Below are positions 1 through 5,478 of a stretch of 7,321 nt of DNA, one piece after another. Both the position numbers and the translations under genes were made by a program. Numbering within the stretch: the first letter of the stretch is position 1; every line of letters begins with the position of its first letter. Origin of the DNA: an uncultured Ruminobacter sp. (GTDB lineage: Bacteria; Pseudomonadota; Gammaproteobacteria; Enterobacterales; Succinivibrionaceae); NCBI GenBank assembly GCA_900767005.1, contig CAAFXL010000277.1, positions 1-7,321 of the forward strand, in the 5' to 3' direction. The notes under the pieces are model-generated. The model saw only the letters and a program-made list of their open reading frames with translations, was not told where the DNA came from and did not search any database.

Positions 1-17
1 CAATTAATCAATTCGAT

Positions 18-1109
18 TTAGAGCAGTGTTTTGCACTGCTCCATTTGTCGTGCTTTCAATTTAGCTGTGAATAGTAACACTTGTTTTGATGTAAGTAGAT
101 CGATTGCTTGATTTTTTACATTTGAAATATATTTTAATAAAATTGATGGTAAACAACCATTTTGATACCAATAGTTTTCAAGTTTTGCGTATCGATTTTT
201 AAAAAATGACAGTATTGACCAGGTTGAATAAACATGTGTCATTAGATACTTATCAAAACAATAACCATCATACATTTTTGTAAGTTCATTAAGTAAATCT
301 TCAATTTCAGTTTCGGTTACATCATCAATGTCTTTTGATTTTTTAACACTTATGGCGTAGTTTAAATTATCTAAAAAATAATGCTTAATTTCATCGCGAG
401 TATACCCCACAATTTCGCCATATTCGGAATTTAAAGATACATCATCAATGGTGTTACCTGCTGTAAATATAGCGGTATCTTTGTATCTAGTTATACCTGT
501 GATAAAAACAAAACGATATTTACCTGAATCTGATTTTATACATTGATAAAAAGATCTTAATGTTTGAGCGATTTCATCAAAAACTTTAGGATGATCGATA
601 TTTTGCGTTAAAGGATAATCATATTCATCAATTAAAATTACTAGACTTTGATTTTGAACATTATCAAGAATGTTACTAAATGCGTCCGATACCTTGCCAT
701 TAAGCTTTGGAGTAATTCCAAATTTTTTAGCATACTCATTTAGAACCTCGATAAATTTATTAGTAAAATCTTTTCCTTTTTTGCAGTAATCGGTAAAAAT
801 TTTGGCAAAGTCTAACTTCATAATAAGGTAGTCTTTATCATCTTTCCACTTATTCTCAATATAAAGTCCTTTAAAATATGAGTTGTGACCATCATAAGGT
901 TTAACGCCATGCCTAAAAAGTTCTTCAAACGTTGAAATTAAAGTACTTTTACCAAAGCGTCGTGGTCTTGTAAGAAAAACTGGATCGGCCGAAAAAGTCA
1001 TATCATAGATAAACTTAGTTTTATCTACATATGTACAATTTCTTAATCTGATAGCTTTAAAATCAGAAATACCAGAGGGAAGCTTTGACTTAAGTTCTAA
1101 AAAATCCAT
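18..1109 (-). CDS. AAA-ATPase_like family protein, apparently lacking its C-terminal PD-(D/E)XK nuclease domain
   Basis: The 363-residue product matches the AAA-ATPase_like family, which is usually multicopy, of unknown cellular role, and normally followed by a PD-(D/E)XK nuclease-like domain for a total of roughly 500-570 residues. Visible landmarks, in order, are a GxxDFKxIR segment with YVDKT (residues 12-31), a Walker A-like RPRRFGKST (48-56), a Walker B VILIDEYDYP (157-166, D161 and E162), an ITGITRYKD sensor-like strand (203-211), YDGYCF (280-285) and the YWYQNGCLPS region (314-322) that normally precedes the nuclease part. The protein then ends after about 40 residues, with a basic, polar tail (AKLKARQMEQCK) that does not resemble the family. 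The stop lies 17 bases from the window edge, so a frameshift, an insertion or a real shortening cannot be told apart. The ATG at 1109 is chosen because the family N-terminus starts just inside it; the ribosome site is weak (AAGA-like). Upstream, a TAAAAT -10-like box at 1166-1171 has only a poor -35. The family call is firm; the function is unknown. Confidence 0.85.
   Translation of the reverse strand: MDFLELKSKLPSGISDFKAIRLRNCTYVDKTKFIYDMTFSADPVFLTRPRRFGKSTLISTFEELFRHGVKPYDGHNSYFKGLYIENKWKDDKDYLIMKLDFAKIFTDYCKKGKDFTNKFIEVLNEYAKKFGITPKLNGKVSDAFSNILDNVQNQSLVILIDEYDYPLTQNIDHPKVFDEIAQTLRSFYQCIKSDSGKYRFVFITGITRYKDTAIFTAGNTIDDVSLNSEYGEIVGYTRDEIKHYFLDNLNYAISVKKSKDIDDVTETEIEDLLNELTKMYDGYCFDKYLMTHVYSTWSILSFFKNRYAKLENYWYQNGCLPSILLKYISNVKNQAIDLLTSKQVLLFTAKLKARQMEQCKTLL
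21..41 (-). repeat. 8-bp inverted repeat at the 3' end of the ATPase gene
   Basis: GAGCAGTG (21-28) and CACTGCTC (34-41) form a perfect stem with a 5-base loop, covering the last seven sense codons of the ATPase gene. No T-tract follows on the minus strand, so it does not look like an intrinsic terminator. It could be the tip of an inserted element or a chance structure. Confidence 0.4.
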
Positions 1110-1222
1110 TTTTTTCTTTTTTGCGAATGTTTATGAGGTTAATTCTAGGACGATTGCTTGATATTATTTTACCTTGCTTAAGGGATTTTGGGTAAGATTA
1201 TTTAAAATTTTATGCTCTTTAA

Positions 1223-1256
1223 AAGTAAAAAGAGCCTAAATTTCTTTAGACTCTTT
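1223..1256 (-). terminator. Intrinsic terminator of the Na/Pi symporter gene
   Basis: Read on the minus strand, arm 1256-1245 pairs with arm 1240-1229 over 12 bp with a single G-U wobble. The arms close on a GAAA tetraloop (1244-1241) and are followed by a T-rich run interrupted by AC. The structure lies 100 bases past the symporter stop and upstream of the ATPase gene, so it should separate their transcripts. On the plus strand no T-tract follows the right arm, which fixes the orientation. Confidence 0.8.
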
Positions 1257-1273
1257 GATACTGGATTACGTCT

Positions 1274-1353
1274 TTAAGTAATAAAATTACTTAACCGTTA
1301 ATTGATTTGCCCTAAGTTTATTTAAGAGTGTTTATTTTAGGTGTAGGCAAATC
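1274..1353 (-). other. Structured 3' untranslated region of the symporter gene
   Basis: Between the symporter stop and its terminator there are two further inverted repeats. One has 8-bp arms GATTTGCC (1304-1311) and GGCAAATC (1346-1353), with an inner CTAA/TTAG pairing (1312-1315 with 1337-1340). The second is a 9-bp AT-rich perfect stem (1274-1282 with 1286-1294) with a 3-base loop. Neither has a T-tract. They may stabilise the 3' end of the mRNA or be incidental in AT-rich DNA. Confidence 0.4.
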
Positions 1354-1356
1354 TTA

Positions 1357-3093
1357 TTATTTTTTAGGAGCTTCTCCTTCTTGGGTAATACTTAAGAAGT
1401 GTTTAAAGTTAATTGATGCTCTAGACATATCCGCGATATTAACACAAGAGATTTCCATGCGGTTTAAGTCGTGAAGAATTCGGTTATAAACCTTAGTTAC
1501 TTCGCTCTTACATTCACCGCTTGCTACACGCTTCATATGAGATTTTCTCATCTTAAAGTCTAGTTCTAAAATTGAAGAACGTTTTTCAATAATTTCTTCA
1601 GTCTTATCAGCGTTACTATCCTTTAATGCAGTAATAGTTACTTTAAATAGATCTTTAATTTTGCTTGAAGCATCATTTAAGTCCATTCTAGCTTCATCTG
1701 AAAGGTCAAGCTTTTTACCATCAACGATGTTTTCAGAGGTGGTAAGTTTGGCAACATGAGCTGATAGGGAAGCCGCACGGTCAATTTCACAAATGATACT
1801 GGTTAGGGCTGCTGTTTGTTCAGCCTGAGATTCTGTAAAACCGCCTCGAGCAAATACTTTAGCAATGTAATCGTTAATCTTATTATATAAGTTTCTTACG
1901 CCATTGGCTTTTTGGGTTATTTCTTCAACCTTTGAATCATCAGGAGTTTTAACTACTTCACTTAGTTCACCAATCATTTTTTCAGTTACCTGAGAGATAT
2001 GCATGGTTTCTTTTGCAATTAGTACCATAGCAGCGGTAGGCTGATTGATAATATTGTTATCTAAGTAAAGAACTTTTACGTTTTCAGCTTCTGGAATTTG
2101 TACGCCCTTAACCTTCTTTTCAGGGATAATACACATTACAATCTTAACCATTAAGAAGATTAATGGAGTCCAGATAATAGTCATTGAAATGTTAAATAAG
2201 GTGTGAGCATTTGCAATCTGACGAGAGATAATTTCAGTGTCAGGACCAGTTGGTGAAATTGCTTCAACCGCCTTAGCAAACAATGGAAGAATGCATAGGA
2301 ATAGTAATGAACCTGAAATATTAAAGATACTATGGGCAACAGCTGTACGTTTTGCATCTCTTGATTGACCAATACAAGCTAGTAATGCAGTAATAGTAGT
2401 ACCGATATTATCACCAAGTAAAATTGGTAATGCACCCTGTAATCCTAATACACTGTGTCCCGTTGCATCAGGTTGAGCCGCAAAGTTCTGAAGAACTGCA
2501 ATAGTTGCCGAACTACTTTGCACAATTACAGTCATAACTGTACCAACTACAACGCCTAAGTATGGAATATCTTTAACGTTTGAAATCATTTCAGTAAAAC
2601 CTGGGTGAGAAGCAAATGGCTTCATTACATGACCCATGGTTTCAATACCTAAGAATAAAAGACCAAATGAAAGAATAGTTAGACCAATACTCTTTGATTT
2701 GTCAGTTTTAGTTAGGAAGTATACTAAGAAACCTGCTGCAATTATTAAGTAGATGTAGTTACTTAATTTGAATGCAATTAATTGAGCAGTCATGGTAGTA
2801 CCGATATTGGCACCAAAGATAATAGAAATTGCTTGAGGAAGTCTCATTAAGCCAGCACTAACAAAGCCAATGGCCATTACAGTTGTTGCCGAACTACTTT
2901 GGAGTACGCTGGTAGCTAGAGCCCCTGCAATCACCCCAAAAACCGGATTCTTGGTAAGCATACCAAGAATGGCTCTCATTTTTTCACCAGCGACCTTTTG
3001 AATATTGTCGCTCATCATATTCATTCCAAATAAAAAGATAGCTAAGCCTCCGAGAAGAGTGAAGGCTGTAGCCATTGTAAATTGTGCAGTCAT
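1357..3093 (-). CDS. Na+/phosphate symporter with C-terminal PhoU-like domain (NptA/YjbB type)
   Basis: This predicted inner-membrane Na+-coupled phosphate carrier of the PNaS family has 578 residues from the chosen ATG. The membrane half carries the two family repeats: QSSSAT at 65-70 with GANIGTT at 94-100, and QSSSAT at 192-197 with GDNIGTT at 227-233. These pairs form the Na+/phosphate site in the family. Several hydrophobic segments lie between about residues 8 and 324. From about 356 to 553 the protein is helical and charged, matching the PhoU-like domain fused to bacterial members such as E. coli YjbB (about 540 residues), thought to tune transport. The frame stays open upstream to a TTG at 3204 (615 residues), but that extension (LNRKFNSNL...) is not family-like, lacks a ribosome site and overlaps a possible promoter. 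I therefore prefer the ATG at 3093, although its ribosome site (AAAGA) is also weak; ATG 3075 is another option. Regulation by phosphate is plausible, but no Pho box is seen. Confidence 0.9.
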   Translation of the reverse strand: MTAQFTMATAFTLLGGLAIFLFGMNMMSDNIQKVAGEKMRAILGMLTKNPVFGVIAGALATSVLQSSSATTVMAIGFVSAGLMRLPQAISIIFGANIGTTMTAQLIAFKLSNYIYLIIAAGFLVYFLTKTDKSKSIGLTILSFGLLFLGIETMGHVMKPFASHPGFTEMISNVKDIPYLGVVVGTVMTVIVQSSSATIAVLQNFAAQPDATGHSVLGLQGALPILLGDNIGTTITALLACIGQSRDAKRTAVAHSIFNISGSLLFLCILPLFAKAVEAISPTGPDTEIISRQIANAHTLFNISMTIIWTPLIFLMVKIVMCIIPEKKVKGVQIPEAENVKVLYLDNNIINQPTAAMVLIAKETMHISQVTEKMIGELSEVVKTPDDSKVEEITQKANGVRNLYNKINDYIAKVFARGGFTESQAEQTAALTSIICEIDRAASLSAHVAKLTTSENIVDGKKLDLSDEARMDLNDASSKIKDLFKVTITALKDSNADKTEEIIEKRSSILELDFKMRKSHMKRVASGECKSEVTKVYNRILHDLNRMEISCVNIADMSRASINFKHFLSITQEGEAPKK

Positions 3094-3147
3094 AATCTTT
3101 GTAATCCGAGTTAAAAATGTTAATCGATTTAAGTATTTTAGGTTTTT

Positions 3148-3177
3148 AAAATAAGATTCTTTTAAAGCTATTGTTAA
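3148..3177 (-). promoter_or_regulatory. Possible sigma70-type promoter of the symporter gene
   Basis: On the minus strand a TTAACA box (3177-3172, five of six matches to the -35 consensus) lies 18 bases before TATTTT (3153-3148, four of six for the -10). This would start transcription about 50 bases before the preferred ATG at 3093. Such matches arise easily in DNA this AT-rich, so support is weak. Confidence 0.3.
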
Positions 3178-3301
3178 GTTTGAGTTAAATTTACGATTTA
3201 ACAATTAAATTTTTTAAGGATAATTATTGGTAAGTTATTGATTTTTAAAGAATTTTTTAAAATGTATTTATCTTGGAATCTTAAACAAATTAAAGTAAAA
3301 T

Positions 3302-3332
3302 AAAAAAGAGTAATTCTCATTAAAATTACTCT
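3302..3332 (-). terminator. Intrinsic terminator of EptA paralogue A
   Basis: On the minus strand AGAGTAATT (3332-3324) pairs perfectly with AATTACTCT (3315-3307) across an 8-base loop and is followed directly by TTTTT, then ATTTTA. It lies about 75 bases past the paralogue A stop and ahead of the symporter promoter region. Position and T-tract both fit an intrinsic terminator, though the stem is AT-rich. Confidence 0.75.
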
Positions 3333-3366
3333 CTTAAATTAACGAAAACTTATTTAAATTTTAATT

Positions 3367-3407
3367 AAGGTGAAGCTTAAATAATCTTAATCTTTAAATC
3401 TCACCTT
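3367..3407 (-). other. Hairpin overlapping the stop codon of EptA paralogue A
   Basis: AAGGTGA (3367-3373) and TCACCTT (3401-3407) are perfect 7-bp arms. Inside them, TTAAA (3377-3381) pairs mostly with TTTAA (3393-3397) across symmetrical 3-base internal loops, leaving an 11-base loop. The outer arm reaches the last base of the stop codon. No clean T-tract follows, so mRNA 3'-end protection fits better than termination. Confidence 0.45.
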
Positions 3408-5101
3408 TAATTATCTCTATTTCGACAAGGAGCAAAGATATCTAAACTCTTATCATAAAATGAAGTATTGACATCTAAAATCCCGAGCACGCTATGAAAG
3501 ACATTATCGTGAGAATAGTTAATAGTTTCAGCGTTATTTCTTAGGCACTTTAGATCTAAGTCATGGTCAAACGCAAAGCTATCAGAAAAATACGTCATCA
3601 TAGGTACTTTCTTTTGAAAGTCTGGAGCTAGAGCATAAGGTGCTCCATGAAGAAATAACCCAAATTCGCCAAGTGATTCACCATGGTCTGACACATAAAG
3701 TAAGCCAACGCCATGGTCTTTTGAATAGGGTTCAAGCATATCAACGACACTTTTAACAATATAGTCGGTATAAACTAGAGTATTATCATAAGCATTAACA
3801 ATTTCTTCAACGGAGCAATTTTCGATATCACTTCGTTCGCAACTTGGTTTAAAGACTTTCATGTTATCAGGTAATCTCTTATGGTAGGTTGGTCCATGAC
3901 TACCGATTAGATGCAAAAAGATTACAGTATGCTTATTACTTTTTGAGGCTTCTATAACTTTTGGTTTAAGTTTTCGTAAAAGGGCTTCATCATAGCAACT
4001 ATCACTATCACATAAATCTTTAATCGTTACATCTTTAACATTTAATTCTTCATTAGGAATGCGCTCACATACTCCCTTACAACCTCCATCATTATCAAAC
4101 CAAGAAACATCATAACCTGAATATTTTAAGATATCCGCCATTGAGCTTTGATGTTTTGCTATTTTTTCATCATAGTCGCTTCTTTTTAAGATTGAGAATA
4201 GACATGGAACGGATACGGCGGTTGCCGTACCGCAAGAAGAAACAGATATAAAATTAACTAAGTTTTTAACATTCTTAGTGTAAGGTGTAGTATTACGGTT
4301 ATACCCATTAAAATCAAAGTTTTGAGCTCGAGCTGTTTCCCCTAAAAGAATGACAAAGATTTCAGGTCTTTCATCTTTATTATCAATAATTGAGTCAGTT
4401 CCAATTGGAGTAAATTCAATCTTTTCAGGAAAATAAGTATCTCTAATTGCTTTATAACCATTATAGATAAAGTTATGAGGATTTATTTCCTTACGAAGCA
4501 TATGGTTATTACGACAAATTGAGGCGTAATTTTGGTAATAGAAGGAACCTAAAATAAATAAAGTAAGAAAAGCTCCTAATAAAATTAGACCTCTGCCTAA
4601 AATTCCTCTAAGAATAGTTTTTGGCCATTTAATCTTAATAAAGAGTAGAAGAAATGATGGAATTACGCCAAATAAAAAAATATCTAAAAATAGTTCTGAA
4701 TTTAGATAAGATTTTGCTTCACCAGGATGAGTCTCAAGGATGTTAATCATCATATCATAATCAAAGATAATCCCATATTTATAGGAGAAATACCCAAAGC
4801 TTGCACTTAAAAGAATAAGAATGCTAAAAACTATCTTAAATACATACTTAAAGCAAAAAGGTAAAATAATAATGGTAAAGAGCGAGAAAAGAACAATTGG
4901 GGGAGTAACTAAAAAAGCTTTAGTTACTCCTTCAGATTTTTCTAAAATTCGGTAAAAGTGGTTTAAGATTTGGTAATTTAAAATTGTTGAAAAATAAATA
5001 GTTACCGCATAAAAAACAATAAACCATGGAAGTGATAAATTTTTAAGGCCATTCCATAAAAATTTAAAAAACGCACTAATTTTATTAATTATAAGACTCA
5101 T
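3407..5101 (-). CDS. eptA: Lipid A phosphoethanolamine transferase, EptA/MCR family (catalytically complete paralogue A)
   Basis: This predicted inner-membrane enzyme with a periplasmic catalytic domain moves phosphoethanolamine from phosphatidylethanolamine to lipid A, which lowers surface charge and polymyxin binding. The 564 residues match the usual length. Five hydrophobic segments occur at about 23-45, 62-84, 86-106, 138-157 and 168-187, followed by the sulfatase-fold domain from about 245. By alignment to MCR-1, all key residues are present: GETAR (E255), nucleophile T294 within CGTATAVSVPC (C290-C300), K342 in GCKGVC, H402 in GSHGP, D472/H473 in SDHGESLGE, and H485 in LHG. Cysteine pairs C290/C300, C341/C345, C364/C369 and C421/C429 suggest periplasmic disulfides. 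SHDN near 530 is also typical. The ATG at 5101 follows ATAGGTT at good spacing. The gene has its own terminator and lies 377 bases behind paralogue B. Substrate specificity within the family (lipid A or another acceptor) cannot be read from sequence alone. Confidence 0.93.
   Translation of the reverse strand: MSLIINKISAFFKFLWNGLKNLSLPWFIVFYAVTIYFSTILNYQILNHFYRILEKSEGVTKAFLVTPPIVLFSLFTIIILPFCFKYVFKIVFSILILLSASFGYFSYKYGIIFDYDMMINILETHPGEAKSYLNSELFLDIFLFGVIPSFLLLFIKIKWPKTILRGILGRGLILLGAFLTLFILGSFYYQNYASICRNNHMLRKEINPHNFIYNGYKAIRDTYFPEKIEFTPIGTDSIIDNKDERPEIFVILLGETARAQNFDFNGYNRNTTPYTKNVKNLVNFISVSSCGTATAVSVPCLFSILKRSDYDEKIAKHQSSMADILKYSGYDVSWFDNDGGCKGVCERIPNEELNVKDVTIKDLCDSDSCYDEALLRKLKPKVIEASKSNKHTVIFLHLIGSHGPTYHKRLPDNMKVFKPSCERSDIENCSVEEIVNAYDNTLVYTDYIVKSVVDMLEPYSKDHGVGLLYVSDHGESLGEFGLFLHGAPYALAPDFQKKVPMMTYFSDSFAFDHDLDLKCLRNNAETINYSHDNVFHSVLGILDVNTSFYDKSLDIFAPCRNRDN
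4902..4930. repeat. 12-bp perfect inverted repeat inside paralogue A
   Basis: GGAGTAACTAAA (4902-4913) and TTTAGTTACTCC (4919-4930) form a perfect 12-bp stem with a 5-base loop. It covers codons 58-67 (GVTKAFLVTP), between the first and second membrane segments. No T-tract follows on the minus strand. The same place in paralogue B encodes a similar peptide without the repeat. Confidence 0.8.
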
Positions 5102-5389
5102 TTATTAAAACCTATACATAATCTAGTATTTTGTATTTTATGTAATGAATAGACAAAAGATTTCATAAAAGTTTAAAAAAATAAATTTTTTTTATAGACC
5201 AAATTAATTGAACTTTTTAAGAAATTTACAGTCACTATTTACTTTTTTTAATGTTAAAGTTTTATTTCAAAAAAAATGATGATTAAAATTTACCCAATTT
5301 TTATAATCAAATGCCTGATTATCCGATAAATAAAATTTATATACCAAAGTTTTAAAGATAAACTTATAAATAAAATCAACAACTTAAAA

Positions 5390-5422
5390 TTCTTATGAAA
5401 AATAAAACTTCTCATGAAAAAT
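5390..5422. repeat. Short direct repeat in the paralogue spacer
   Basis: TTCTTATGAAAAAT (5390-5403) and TTCTCATGAAAAAT (5409-5422) match at 13 of 14 bases, with starts 19 bases apart. They lie beside the AGGTCA pair, about 60-90 bases past the paralogue B stop. This could be a binding-site pair or low-complexity similarity. Confidence 0.4.
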
Positions 5423-5431
5423 CTTAATTTC

Positions 5432-5459
5432 AGGTCAAAATTAGGTCATAAATATAATC
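5432..5459 (+). promoter_or_regulatory. AGGTCA direct repeat with 11-base period next to TATAAT
   Basis: AGGTCA occurs at 5432-5437 and 5443-5448, 11 bases start to start, followed by TATAAT at 5454-5459 on the plus strand. An 11-base period is typical of OmpR/PhoB-type response-regulator half-sites, and such sites often replace the -35 box, as the geometry here would allow. A plus-strand promoter here would transcribe into the 3' end of paralogue B in antisense. No gene on the plus strand is visible to explain it. Confidence 0.3.
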
Positions 5460-5478
5460 TTCAAACTTTTGGGCTCAC

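Larger units (their letters stand above)
3094..3406. other. Intergenic region between EptA paralogue A and the symporter
   Basis: This 313-base AT-rich gap holds the 3' hairpin and terminator of paralogue A and the leader of the symporter gene. I see no further gene. An in-frame TTG extension of the symporter would cover 3094-3204, but the encoded peptide does not resemble the family. Confidence 0.6.
5102..5478. other. AT-rich gene-free spacer between the two EptA paralogues
   Basis: This 377-base spacer has no open frame longer than about 15 codons and no convincing terminator for paralogue B. It should contain the promoter of paralogue A: a TTGTCT -35-like box sits about 50 bases upstream of its ATG, but its -10 partner is poor (CAAAAT). 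A 7-bp AT-rich hairpin lies at 5303-5322. Two direct-repeat pairs near the paralogue B end are listed separately. Confidence 0.6.

Noticed and set aside
1..60. Fold-back assembly chimera at the left contig end
   Set aside because: The sequence beyond the hairpin is not the reverse complement of the sequence before it, so the inverted repeat is not a simple fold-back artefact.
101..1162. 12-base repeat CGATTGCTTGAT at 101-112 and 1151-1162, flanking the ATPase gene
   Set aside because: About one such match is expected by chance in a window this size, the first copy is coding, and the flanks do not extend the match, so it is not a convincing insertion duplication.
2181..2372. 63-codon open frame on the plus strand
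   Set aside because: It lies wholly inside the symporter gene in antisense, has no ribosome site and a low-complexity product; the symporter frame explains this stretch.
2396..2901. Exact repeats inside the symporter gene (17 bases at 2504-2520 and 2885-2901; 14 bases at 2396-2409 and 2795-2808)
   Set aside because: They encode the duplicated QSSSAT and G(A/D)NIGTT motifs of the family's internal repeat. Shared codon choice explains the identity, so it is not a separate DNA element.
3094..3204. N-terminal extension of the symporter from a TTG codon
   Set aside because: The extra 37 residues are not family-like, there is no ribosome site before the TTG, and a possible promoter falls inside it.
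5102..5478. Small ORFs and an RNA gene in the spacer between paralogues
   Set aside because: Frames are at most about 15 codons without ribosome sites, and the only hairpins are short and AT-rich; no tRNA or riboswitch pattern is visible.
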